A stretch of 64,000 nucleotides of DNA from Hordeum vulgare subsp. vulgare (Eukaryota; Streptophyta; Magnoliopsida; Poales; Poaceae): contig NC_058518.1 of assembly GCF_904849725.1 (NCBI RefSeq), positions 419,313,081 through 419,377,080 on the forward strand, given 5' to 3'. Both the position numbers and the translations under genes were made by a program. Positions within the stretch are counted from its first letter, which is position 1. Each line of letters starts with the position of its first letter. Below are positions 25,801 through 36,220 of this stretch, in pieces. The notes beneath the pieces are model-generated. The model did not search any database. It was not told the DNA's origin and saw nothing but the letters and a program-made list of their open reading frames with translations.

Positions 25801-26941
25801 AGATCTTGCAGAAGTGTCATTCCAAAGCCTACGGAGGACACCACGCTGGAGATAGAACTGCCCATAAGGTATTGCAATCAGGTTTCTATTGGCCCACTCT
25901 CTTCAAGGATGCCCGTAAGTTTGTCTTGACTTGTGACGAATGCCAAAGAATAGGGAATATCAGTAAGCGTGAGGAAATTCCTATGAACTATTCACTTGTC
26001 ATTGAACCATTCGATGTCTGAGGCTTTGATTATATGGGACTCTTCCCGAGTTCCAATGGGTACACTCACATCTTAGTTGTTGTGGATTACGTCACTAAGT
26101 GGGTAGAAGCTATCCCCACTAAAAATGCTTATCACCACACCTCTATTAAGATGCTTAAAGAAGTCATTTTCCCAAGATTTGGAGTCCCTAGATATCTGAT
26201 GACTGATGGCGGTTCACACTTCATTCATGGTGTTTTCCGCAAGATGCTCGCTAAGTATGATGTCAACCATAGAGTTGCATCTCCTTATCATCCTCAGTCT
26301 AGTGGTCAAGTGGAGTTGAGTAATAGGGAGATCGAGTTGATGCTACAGAAGACCGTCAATAGATCTCGAAAGAACTGGTCTAGCAAACTTGACGATGCAC
26401 TATGGGCTTATAGGACGGCTTATAAGAATCCCATGGGCATGTCACCGTATAAAATGGTTTACGGTAAGGCCTGTCATTTACCTCTTGAGCTGGAACACAA
26501 AGCTTATTGGGCAATCAAAGAGCTCAACTTCGATTTCAAACTTGCCGGTGAGAAGCGGTTGTTTGATATCAGCTCGTTAGATGAATGGAGGGCCCAGGCA
26601 TATGAGAATGCCAAGTTGTTCAAGGAAAAGGTTAAGAGATGGCACGACAAACGAATACAGAAACGAGAGTTCAATGTAGGTGATTATGTCCTGCTATACA
26701 ATTCTCGTTTGAGATTCTTCGCAGGCAAGCTTCTCTCTAAATGGGAAGTTCCTTACGTTATCGAGGAAGTATATTGTTCTGGTGCCATCAAAATCAATAA
26801 CACGGAAGAAATTTTCCTAGAGTGGTAAATGGGCAAAGAATCAAGCATTACATCTCTGGTACTCCAATAAATGTTGATACCAATATCATCAATGTCATAA
26901 CTCCAGAGGAGTACATAAGGGGTGTTTGTCACACTGTTTGA
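22818..26941 (+). pseudogene. Gypsy pol: protease, reverse transcriptase, RNase H, integrase, with stops
   Basis: The segments 22818-24290, 24444-25802, 25806-26021 and 26034-26828 share a single reading frame, interrupted by stops near 24288, 25800, 26019 and a shift near 26815. Order: protease (CDMGASVSAIP, later FGRPFLNT); reverse transcriptase ([25 protein letters not shown] and the catalytic FMDDFSVYG); RNase H ([38 protein letters not shown]); integrase HHCC region (25806-26021, HHAGDRT...CDECQRIGN); integrase core (GLFPSSNGYTHILVVVDYVTKWVEA, MTDGGSHF, NREIELML). The catalytic residues are still visible. An intact copy would be autonomous; this one cannot make full-length pol. Confidence 0.92.
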
Positions 26942-27285
26942 GACCCTGAAAACGAAGAGGTATCTGTTTTGGTAAGAAATTGGACTCCGACGCTTTCCCA
27001 ATAGGAATTTTCCTCCGTTTTGGAATTTTTGGAAAATTAGAAAAATAAAAAGCAGTCCGGAGAGCGCACGAGGCGGCCACAAGCTTGGACGCCGCCACCG
27101 ACCCCCTGGTGGCGGAGGGAGGGCTTGCGCACCTCGTGTGCCTCCCGGACTCCGTTTTCTTGCGGAGCACTCCTTCTGGTCCAGAAAAAATCAATATATA
27201 TTCGCCCGAAGGTTTTGATCTACGTATCATGCAGTCTTCCTCTGTTTTCGTTTCGAGCATGTTTCTGTGGCAGATCTAGATCATC

Positions 27286-27803
27286 ATGACTTCCCCAAAA
27301 GCTCCTAAGGACAAGATCTTCGAGAAGGTCATCAATCCCTACCTCACGGAAGTGCGAAACACCCTCAATCTATCAAGATGAGCGAGGGGCTGTTGCACAT
27401 CCGTGATGTTGAGGGGCCTAAGAAGACCGGAAGCATGGAGACGAGGCTCGAAGCAATGGAGCAACAAGTCTTCAAGTGCCAGGGGATGGTGGAGCGTGGA
27501 CTCAACGCCAACCACATGATGATCACGGAGTTCACTAGCAATCACAAGATGGATGCCATTGACATTGGGAAACACCTCTCCAGGCTCTATGACAGGGTTG
27601 ATCAACTTCAGGGACAGATCTATGACCTGCAGAACCAAAACTGTGAGTATGAGTACAGATTTAAATCAATAAGGTTGGCTGCAGATTTGAGGATTCCGGC
27701 GACTCGTTCATCCTGCCATGATGGAGCACCTATGCCTTGGAAGACGGAGGATCAGACTACTCCAACAACTCCACCACGATCACCACCGAAGGAAGACAAC
27801 TAA
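27286..27803 (+). pseudogene. Accessory ORF downstream of pol, possible coiled coil
   Basis: An ATG at 27286 opens MTSPKAPKDKIFEKVINPYL and stops after 31 codons; an overlapping frame from 27378 continues to 27803, so a one-base shift probably split one protein of about 170 residues. The second part has heptad-like stretches (METRLEAMEQQVFKC, LSRLYDRVDQLQGQIYDLQNQN) suggesting a coiled coil, then a basic, proline-rich tail. It occupies the position of the post-pol accessory or env-like gene of Athila-type elements. No signal peptide or membrane segment is seen, so an envelope role is not supported. Function unknown. Confidence 0.6.
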
Positions 27804-29342
27804 GCATTGATTTGGGGAATCCCCTTGGCTTCTGCCAAGCTTGGGGGAGTTGCCCTGGTATCGTATCACCTTTATATCTTTTGCTTTTACCTTTGTTTTA
27901 GTTCTTTCCTTTTCAGTTTTTATTTCTTCTCTTAGAGGAATAAGTATTTAGTATTTAGTTTGAGTCTTTTGCTTTTGTCTCTCCCCCGATGTATTCGAGC
28001 TTACGAGCTATATAATAAAGAGTATCTTAGTCAAGGGCTTTGCTTTGTGCCATGATCAAAAGTATGAAAAGAACGATATCATGAAAGATCATGAGACGAT
28101 CTTATGGAAAGTGATAACTTCACATATGACACGTATGATGATTGAAACTTGTTGAGAATAAATCAACATAGACCTCAGTCATTGTTGCAATTAATAAGAA
28201 GTAATAAGGAAAGAGAGGTTCACATATAAATATATCATCTTAGACACTTTTTACAATTGTGAGCACTCACCAAACTATTACATGCTTAGGAGTATATGTC
28301 GGACAAGGAAGACAACATAATGAATTGTGTTTGCTTGGTTCCAAACAATGCTATATGATTAGAGATTCCTTAGCATGTGACGATTGCTACCACCTCATAT
28401 TAGCCAAAACTCCCGCACCAAGTAGAGATACTACTTGTGCATCCATAAACCTTCAACCTAGTTTTGCCATGAGAGTCCACCATGCCTACATATGGATTGA
28501 ATAAGATCCTTCAAGTAAGTTGTCATCGGTGCAAGCAATAAAAATTGCTCTCTAATATGTATGATTTGTTAGTGTGTGTGGAAAATAAGCTTTGTACGAA
28601 CCTGTGATGGGGAAGACATAAAAGCGACAGACTGCATAATAAAGTTCTTTATCACAGGAGGCAATATAAAGTGAAGTTCCTCCGCACTAAGAGGACACGC
28701 ATTCAAACCTCAAAAGCGCATGACAACCTCTGCTTCCCTCTGCGAAGGGCCTATCTTGTACCTTCACTTTTTGCCCTTGTAAGAGTCATGGCGACCTTCA
28801 CCAATTCCCTATTTTTGCCTTTGTCTTGCTAGCGTCACATGCTTGGGAAAGATCTATATTCATATATCAACTTGGAGTTGAGTACTTATGGTTTATTTTT
28901 GTTGACTTTACCCTTGAGGTAAATCGTTGGGAGGCAAAACTATAAGCCCCTATCTTCCTCTGTGTCCAACTGAAACTTTGACACCAGGAGTACCACGTGA
29001 GTTGTAACAATTGTGGAAAACAAAAGAGATGATTGAGTATGTGGATTTACCTTACAAGCTCTTATTTGACTCTTTCTGATGTTGTGATAAATTGCAATTG
29101 CTTCAATGAATTTGGACTGTTGTTGTTTACTTCTCGGTAAGGTTTTTGCTTCATGCTTTGCTTTATGAAGGAATTGTTACTTTCCCATAAGAATCTTTAT
29201 GACGTATTTCTGTTCTATGTGTGATCATGATGCCCTCATGTCCGTATTTTGTTTTATCGACACCTTCGTCCCTCAACATGTGGACATGTTTATGGAACTT
29301 GGTTTTCACTTGAGGACAAGCGAGGTCTAAGCTTGGGGGAGT
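27804..29342 (+). other. 3' untranslated region and polypurine tract of the nested Gypsy element
   Basis: About 1.5 kb without a credible frame. It ends in the purine-rich GCTTGGGGGAGT (29331-29342) that abuts the 3' LTR. Near 27830-27850 the text AAGCTTGGGGGAGTT occurs a second time, a possible extra internal polypurine tract. Confidence 0.7.
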
Positions 29343-30857
29343 TGATACGTCCATTTTTCATCATGCTTTCATGTTGATATTTATTGCTTTATGGGATGTT
29401 ATATTACTTTGTGGTACCATATTTATGCCTTTTCTCTCTTATTTTGCAAGGTTTATTTGAAGATGGAGAATTCAGGCAGCAGGAATTCTGGACTAGAAAA
29501 GGAGCAAATCTTAGTCCACTATTCTGCACATCTCCAAATGCCCTGAAAAGTTACGTGGAATATTTTGGGATTATATAAAAAATACTGGGCGAAAGAAGTA
29601 CCAGAGGGGGGCTGCCACGGTGCCACAAGCCTTGCCACCGCCAACCCCTGGTGGCGGAGGGCAAGCTTGTGGGCTCCCTAACGGCCCACTAGCTCCCCTC
29701 TTTTGCTATATGAAGGGTTTCGTTCCAGAAAAAAATCAATCGGGAGCTTTTTCGTGGTTTCGCCGCCGCCACGAGGCGGAACTTGAGCAGATCCAATCTA
29801 GAGCTTCGGCAGGACGATCCTGCCGGGGAAATTTCCCTCCCGGAGGGGGAAATCGTCGCCATCGTCATCACCAACACTCCTCTCGTCGGAGGGGAGGCAT
29901 CTTCATCAGCACCATCTCCTCTCCAATCCGTAGTTCATCTCTTGTAACCAATCTCCGTCTCACGACTCCGATTGGTACTTGTAAGGTTGCTAGTAGTGTT
30001 GATTACTCTTTGTAGTTGATGCTAGTTGGATTACTTGGTGGAAGAGTTTATGTTCAGATCCTTGATGCTATTCATTGCACCTCTGATCATGATTATTATT
30101 ATGCTTTGTGAGTAGTTACTTTTGTTCCTGAGGACATGGGATAAGTCATGTTAATAATAGTCATGTGAATTTGGTATCCGTTCGGTATTTTGATATGTTG
30201 TATGTTGTTTTTCCTCTAGTGGTGTTATGCGAACGTCAACTACATAACACTTCACCATACTTGGGCCTAGAGGAAGGCATTGGGGAGTAGTAAGTAGATG
30301 ATGGGTTGCTGGAGTGACAGAAGCTTAAACCCTAGTATATGCGTTGCTTCGTAAGGGGCTGATTTGGATCCACTAGTTTAATGTTATGGTTAGACGTTGT
30401 CTTAATTCTTCTTTTGTAGTTGCGGATGCTTGCGAGAGAGGTTAATCATAATTCGAATGCTTGTCCAAGTAAGGGCAGTACCCAAGCGCAGGTCCACCCA
30501 CATATCAAACTATCAAAGTAACGAACGTGAATCATATGAACATGATGAAACTAGCATGACAGAAATCCCCGTGTGTCCTCCGGAGCGTTTTTTCCTCCTA
30601 TAAGACTTTATTCAGGCTTGTCCCTTGCTACAAAAGGGATTGGCCCACTTGCTGCACCGTTGCTACTACTTGTTACTTGTTAATTTTCACTTGCTACGTT
30701 TCACCTCACTACACCATCACTTGTTACCGCTACTTTCAGTCCTTGTAGTTATTACCTTGCTGAAAACCGTTTATCAGAGCCTTCTGCTCCTCGTTGGGTT
30801 CGACACCCTTACTTATCGAAAGGACTATGATTGATCCCCTATACTTATGGGTCATCA
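29343..30857 (+). repeat. 3' LTR of the nested Gypsy element
   Basis: Uninterrupted 1515-bp LTR, TGATACGTCC to GGGTCATCA, with TATA-like TTATATAAAA at 29571-29580. It preserves the empty target site of the Copia element (30259-30263) and is followed by the TSD GAGCC. Confidence 0.92.
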
Positions 30858-32200
30858 GAGCCCACAAGCCCCCACTCCGCCACCAGGGGGCGGCGGTGGG
30901 CAGGCTTGTGGCCTCCCTGGCGCCCCTGACCTAGATCTTGCGCCTATATATTCCCTAAAAATCAGAAAAAAAAATCAAGGCAGCCACGAAAATACTTTTC
31001 CACCGCCGCAAGCTTCCGTTTCCGCGAGATCTCATCTGGAGACCCTTCCCGGCGCCCTGCCGGAGGGGACTTTGGAGTTGGAGGGCTTCTTCATCATCAT
31101 CATCGCCCCTCCAATGACTCATGAGTAGTTCACTGCAGACCTACGGATCCGTAGTTAGTAGCTAGATGGCTTCTTCTCTCTCTTGGATCTTCAATACAAA
31201 GTTCTCCATGATCTTCATGGAGATCTATCCGATGTTATCTTCTTTGGCGGTGTGTTTGTCGAGATCCGATGAATTGTGGATTTGTGATCAGATTATCTAT
31301 GATATATATTTGAGTCTTTGCTGATTTCTTATATGCATGATTTGATATCCTTGTAAGTCTCTCTGAGTCTTGGGTTTTGTTTGGCCAACTAGATCTATGA
31401 TTCTTGCAATGCGAGAAGTGCTTGGTTTTGGGTTCTTACCGTGTGGTGACCTTTCCCAGTGACAGTAGGGGTAGCAAGGCACACATCGTGTAGTTGCCAT
31501 CAAGGGTAACAAGGTGGGCTCTGTCGTAGATATGTGATTGTCCATCTACATCATGTCATCTTGATTAAGGCGTTACTTTGTTCTTTTGGACTTAATACAC
31601 TAGATGCATGCTGGATAGCGGTCGACATGTGGAGTAATAGTAGTAGATGCAGAAAGTATCGGTTGGACGTGATGCCTATAGATATAATCATTGCCATAGA
31701 TGACGTCACGATTTTGCGCGGTTCTATCAATTGCTCGACAGTAATTTGTTCACCCACCGTCTACTTGCTTTCATGAGAGAAGCCACTAGTAAACACTACG
31801 GCCCCCGGGTCTATTCACATCTATCGTTTCCACTTTCGCTTTTACTTTGCTTTGTTACTTTGTTGCTTTCACTTCTCACTTGGCAAATAATCTAAGGGAT
31901 TGACAACCCCTTCATAGCGTTGGGAGCAAGCTTTTGTGTTTGTGCAGGCTCTTGTGATACTCCTTCACTGGATCGATACCTTGGTTCTCAAACTGAGGGA
32001 AATACTTACCACCGCTGCGCTACATCACCCTTTCCGCTTCGAGGGAACACCAACGCAAGGCTCCAAGGCCACGAGGGAAATCCTTTGCATATTTGCCTAG
32101 GAAGTCCCTTAAGGCGTAGCCGTAGTAGAAGGATTCCTGGTGTCGTCGACACACCTATTTATGGCGCCGTTGGAAGGTCTTTTGTTGCAGTAGCATGTAC

Positions 32201-33350
32201 CCATGATTAATGTGGTTGGTATGTTCCGATTATGCAGGGTCTTGAGAAACATGTAGTCCTCATACGACACCTTCCTATGACATGTGTAAAACTCATCCAT
32301 TCTTCCCTACTCATCATGGGTGTGTATGTTGCTCCTCAAAAACAGTGACTTACCATTTTCCATCCCTCAACATCGCTCCCATCCGTGCTCTGTGTTCATG
32401 CCTATTCACCTTGTTTATGTTCCGCTGCGGAGCAACCTTTTCATTGCCAAGATTTGGTTCCTTGTTTGATGCAGCTCCATCGTCTTCTATTGCATCATAC
32501 CATTCGGGATCACATCCACCTTGTTTTCCTCCTAGTTCATTTCCCCCCTCTTTTATGAACACACTCAAACTCTCTCCTGATTATGTGGTCACGCCCCTTC
32601 TTTTGTGTCCTTTTTTGTAACAAATCCTAGTGCCAAAACCAAGCTTCCTTGCATAGTTGTTATACACCTTCTGTGCTTCCTTGATGGTGTCAAACACCAC
32701 ACCAACATATGGTGCAACGGGTCGAGGAGTTGTTGCATCACCAACAAATGGCATGTAAGTATCATCTTGAATGTCATCCATGGTTTCATCCTACATAGAA
32801 AATTAGTTTTTAGCACCGACGTATACATCCATGAAAACCGAACATGCTTCTCAATTATTTTACCCAACAATATCACAATCAGAATTCTACCATTTCGACG
32901 AACGATTCAATCCATACACAACAATCGCATCATATAATCGGACATGGCAATATAGGATATATAAAATGCATACGCAAACAAAAGTTGCAACTGAATTAAG
33001 GAGATGATGCAACAAGAATATCATTGCGCCAACCTTGGCACAACACACGCTATACATGCACATCTGAGACGACATGACTATAACATCAAAGCTTTCATCA
33101 GCCATTCATAGTGCATCACAGGCCTACACATCATGTCTCTATCTACAGATCATCAAGTTAAATCTGACTACACACCAACAAACTCATACTAATGCGCCCA
33201 GAAACTGGTAAGTTTGACATCCCACTCTTAGCATCCATCAAAACGACTGCAAGTACACACACAAAAAATATTGGAAATGTTGAAACTGTATGAATATTCA
33301 GCATCTTACCTCTTCATCGCCATTGTTCACAACCGGTGGATTTAGGTAAG
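32201..33350 (-). pseudogene. FAR1/MULE transposase-type pseudogene, 5' part (FAR1 DNA-binding domain)
   Basis: This is the N-terminal half of the gene whose 3' half is at 9653-11433. A short upstream exon gives LNPPVVNNGDEE and ends at a GT donor (33309-33308). A probable intron runs to an AG acceptor at 32792-32791. The next exon reads DETMDDIQDD and then the FAR1 zinc-domain start (YVGVVFDTIKEAQKVYNNYARKLGFGTRI). In-frame stops follow at about 32581 and 32350, more stops and a shift near 32300, and then MDEFYTCHRKVSYEDYMFLKTLHNRNIPTTLIMG up to the TSD. Reading resumes at 11433 with LGGLHGKLGTLPYTNKDV, as expected for this family. The boundary of the first exon is uncertain. Confidence 0.8.
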
Positions 33351-33668
33351 TCTATTAATCCCTGTTGTAGCACCCACTATCCTTTCTGACTTCATGCCCG
33401 GAGACTAACCTTGACGTAAATTTGCATCAGGGATCCCACGATACTCAATTTTGTGGATCAGATGCGCCATTTGTTGCAAAAATGGGTCAGAAGCATTTGC
33501 GCGTGAAAATTACTACAAAAATAGGGGAGAAAAAACTCGAGGTAGGAAGGCGTGTACGTCCTGGACTTGCGTGTAGGGATCAATTAATTAGAGAATTGAA
33601 ACACTTAATTAGCGCCCATCAGTTAAGTTGTGTGCATGGAAGCAATTAAATAACATCCATTAATACCT
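33351..33668. other. No gene recognised; 5' flank of the FAR1-type pseudogene
   Basis: About 300 bp with only short frames and no motif I recognise. It ends where the roughly 200-bp duplicated segment starts. Confidence 0.5.
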
Positions 33669-33725
33669 ATACGCGCCTTACCTGCTACCAAATCAGATGA
33701 TCCTCTACATCTCTATCGTACTGTG

Positions 33726-34233
33726 TGTTAGATATAATCTTGTTGTCTTGTGTATCTGCATGTTTACTTTTGTATTTGCATGTAGTAGTGTGGTTGTGCA
33801 GAGATACGTGTGAGGCGTACACCTAATGGTTTAGTTGTAAGAGCATGTATGGAGAGACTCCAACGTGCAGTGAGAAGCTACTGCATGCAAAGATCTGAAG
33901 CTAACGGGATGCACAAGTTATCTAGAAAGTTGTTATACATGCATGTCTTAGTGGCATAAGAATAGGTCGTGGCTTCGTTGGTTAGTGGAGAAGGTCGTGT
34001 GCGCAATATCCGGACAAGTTGGCCTGGCACTGTGTGCGAGCTAGCTACTTAAAGCGTTGTAATCCAGTTTATTTGATAAAGTGAAAAAGTGTGAAGAAAA
34101 CTTGTGGCTGTGTGACACAACGCAAGGCCAAAATCCTTTGTATCTCGTCTAAGCTGTGCGACGCAGCAGAGGGAGGGAGTTTCAGGGAGTTGAGAGAATC
34201 AGCTCCAACATTCAAGAGGAGGCTACGCCAACA
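33726..34233 (+). repeat. 5' LTR of the gag-only Copia element
   Basis: 508 bp, TGTTAGATAT to GCCAACA, followed two bases later by the primer site. It differs from the 3' copy by scattered substitutions and a short indel near its end. Confidence 0.88.
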
Positions 34234-34235
34234 TT

Positions 34236-34247
34236 TGGTATCAGAGC
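34236..34247 (+). other. Primer-binding site (initiator Met tRNA)
   Basis: TGGTATCAGAGC is a perfect Copia-type primer site directly inside the 5' LTR. Confidence 0.92.
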
Positions 34248-34257
34248 AAGGTAGTCG

Positions 34258-35136
34258 ATGTCGCGTGACTCTTCAGCAAGTGGAGCGTTGGTGTCAAGGG
34301 ACTCGGCGGAGAAGGCGGTGGCCGCGACGGCAGCAGCGGGGAAGCTTCCATTCCTGCTACTAACAAGGACGAACTACGCGGCATGGGCGATGAGGATGAA
34401 GTACCTCTTGCGAGCCAACGGCGCATGGGCCGCTGTTAATCACGAGGTTTCGTCCACGGAGGTCGACAAGGGAAAGGAGGATATGGCCATGACGATCATC
34501 TCGCAGTCGATCGACGACACGACGCTGCTGCGTGTAGCGGAGAAGGAGACCGCTGCCGATGTGTGGGCGGTGCTACGCTCCATGCAAGTTGGCATCGAGC
34601 GCGTCCGGGAGGCGATGATTCAGTCCTTGCGCTCGGAGTTTGATGGCCTCAAGATGGGTGATGCAGAGACCGTGGATGATTTCGCAGCGAGGTGCACAAT
34701 GCTCGTGGGATGCATCCGTGAACTTGGTGATCATCTGTAGGATAAGTACGTCGTAAAGAAGCTGTTGCGAGCCGTCTCGAACAAGTTCATCCACGTTGTG
34801 TCGTCAATTGCGTTGTTCGGCGACACTAACAAGATGGCCATCGAGGAGGCCATTGGTTCACTCAAGGCACATGAGGAGCTCGTCAAGGGGCGAGAGACAG
34901 GACAAGAAGAAGAGCAGCTCCTCGTAGCAAGAAGGCATGTCTCACTGCAAGGACGCGGCTGTGGTGGCCGTGGCCGCGGACATGGCCGTGATGGAGGGCG
35001 CAGAGACAAGAGCGAGGTACAGTGCTATAACTGTGATGACTTTGGTCCCTTTGCTTGGGAGTGTCTGGCAAAGAAGGAGAATGAGGAGAGGGCGATGTTG
35101 GCTAGCTACAGCAGCAACATACCGACCCTTCTTTGA
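34258..35136 (+). pseudogene. Copia gag with one internal stop
   Basis: One frame runs 34258-35136, interrupted only by a TAG at 34738-34740. The first part (160 residues) has the Copia gag start LPFLLLTRTNYAAWAMRMKYLLRANGAW, a run ending in VLRSMQVGIERVREAMIQSLRSEFDGLKM, and DFAARCTMLVGCIRELGD. The second continues VVKKLLRAVSNKFIHVVSSI, an RG-rich stretch and a zinc knuckle CYNCDDFGPFAWEC, where the usual GH pair before the last Cys is changed. Gag would coat the RNA. It is GC-rich with few defects, so the element lost its ability to make gag rather recently, or the stop is read through. Confidence 0.85.
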
Positions 35137-35178
35137 AGTTTCTGGGTGAAGAATGGGCATCAAAATTAGGAGGTTGAA

Positions 35179-35676
35179 TGTTAGATATAATCTTGCTGTC
35201 TTGTGTATCTGCGTGTTTACTTTTGTATTTGCATGTAGTAGTGTGTTTGTGCAGAGATACGTGTGAGGCGTACACCTGATGGTTCAGTTGGAAGAGCATG
35301 TATGGAGAGACTCCAACGTGTAGTGAGAACCTGCTGCATGCAAAGATCTGAAGCTAACCGGATGCACAAGTTATCTAGAAAGTTGTTATACATGCATGTG
35401 TTAGTGGCATAAGAATAGGTCGTGGCTTAGTTGGTTAGTGGAGCAGGTCGTGTGCGCAATATCCGGACATGTTGGCCAGGCACCGTGTGTCAGATAGGTA
35501 CTTAAAGCGTTGTAATCCAGTTTATTTGAGAAAGTGAAAAAGTGTGAAGAAAACTTGTGGTTGTGTGACACAGCACAAGGCCAAAATCCTTTGTATCTCG
35601 TCTCAGCTGTGCGACGCAGCAGAGGGAGGGAGTTGATAGAATCACCTCCAACATTCAAGACGAGGCTGCGCCAACA
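35179..35676 (+). repeat. 3' LTR of the gag-only Copia element
   Basis: About 498 bp, matching 33726-34233. It is preceded by the purine-rich AATTAGGAGGTTGAA. Confidence 0.88.
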
Positions 35677-35823
35677 TTGTGTATGTGTGGTGTGATGGAT
35701 GCATTCTTTCTGTAGTCTGTTGCCTAGTGATTTCCGATAGTTTCTGCGATAGCTGATATAGCTGTTACTTGTAACTCGCCACGAGAAAGGCAATTTAAAA
35801 CAGTGCTTATGATTATGCATTAT

Positions 35824-36220
35824 ATGTTAGCTTTTGAACCCCCAAAAACCCTTCCACGTACGTGCAACTAGCTAGCTAGCAGGTGGAGGGATATTCCTGA
35901 TACATGCCTAGCCTTGTCACATATGTACAAGTACGTGTACGCAAACTTTACTTCTGGCTCGGCTTGCACTATCGCCAACAGGATCGATACGATCTCAACG
36001 GAATAACTCGGCGGAACTCAGGTAAAGCTAGCGGACGTTGACAGGATAAACTGATCGGGAGACTTTGCTTTGATCTGATCTGGTGTTACAAGCAACACCC
36101 CTAGGGTGCTTTTTATACATGTCCACAAGGGACTATGGAAATAGACTAGGACTAGGTATCCTAATACTACTAGGACACGGTTTGGCTTTCTTTCCTAATC
36201 CTACGTGTACAGGAGGAACA
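35824..36220 (-). repeat. Probable 3' LTR remnant of a Copia element
   Basis: On the minus strand, after the end of pol and a purine-rich stretch (AAGGAGGTGAATGTAGAAGG), a sequence starting TGTTCCTCCTGTACACG at 36220 has LTR character. It includes a TATA box (TATAAAAAG, plus 36111-36119 region) and CCCTAGGGGTG. No second LTR was found near 39900, so the boundaries are a guess. The downstream end near 35824 coincides with the direct-repeat boundary. Confidence 0.5.

Larger units (their letters stand above)
11703..30857 (+). mobile_element. Athila-like Gypsy retrotransposon with pol and an accessory ORF, nested in the Sabrina LTR
   Basis: Plus-strand element with direct LTRs, tRNA-Asp-type primer site (22131-22148), gag, pol in the order protease-RT-RNase H-integrase, a downstream accessory frame and a polypurine tract (29331-29342). 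GAGCC flanks both ends (11698-11702 and 30858-30862). Without the 8.9 kb Copia insertion in its 5' LTR it is about 10.2 kb. The LTRs remain very similar, so it is younger than the 161-8310 element, but gag and pol contain several stops. It may belong to the WHAM group; that is recollection, not a search result. Confidence 0.92.
11434..32195 (+). mobile_element. Sabrina LTR (probable solo LTR), interrupted by a nested Gypsy element
   Basis: The LTR occupies 11434-11702 and 30863-32195 (about 1.6 kb in total). It starts TGATATGTCTC and ends GTAGCA. TGTAC flanks both ends (11429-11433 and 32196-32200), so this is a discrete insertion into the FAR1-type gene. No internal domain or second LTR is present, which fits a solo LTR left by recombination between two LTRs. 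Near 31006-31026 it carries a segment that I recall as a Sabrina family signature used for marker primers. A TATA-like CTATATATT lies near 30944. A primer-site-like TGGCGCCGTTGG at 32162-32173 inside its end is odd, so the exact LTR end needs an alignment. Confidence 0.8.
33726..35676 (+). mobile_element. Short gag-only Copia retrotransposon (non-autonomous)
   Basis: About 1.95 kb with two LTRs of about 0.5 kb (33726-34233 and 35179-35676) starting TGTTAGATATAATC and ending CCAACA. A perfect initiator-Met primer site lies after the 5' LTR, and only a gag frame sits between. The flanks CTGTG (33721-33725) and TTGTG (35677-35681) form an imperfect 5-bp duplication; the empty site CTGTG is visible at 40785-40789. 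There is no protease, integrase or reverse transcriptase, so it needed enzymes from another Copia element. The family is unknown to me. Confidence 0.88.
33669..35823 (+). repeat. Left copy of a ~200-bp direct repeat, split by a Copia insertion
   Basis: The segments 33669-33725 and about 35682-35823 together match 40733-40929 almost base for base (starting ATACGCGC, ending GATTATGCATTAT). The right copy has no insertion. The repeats bound the block that holds the heat-shock-factor/Copia fusion. No TG...CA termini are present, so they do not look like LTRs. Confidence 0.85.

Noticed and set aside
33423..33649. 75-codon plus-strand frame starting MHQGSHD
   Set aside because: No recognisable motif, short, and in the flank of a pseudogene on the other strand. 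Nothing supports it as a gene.
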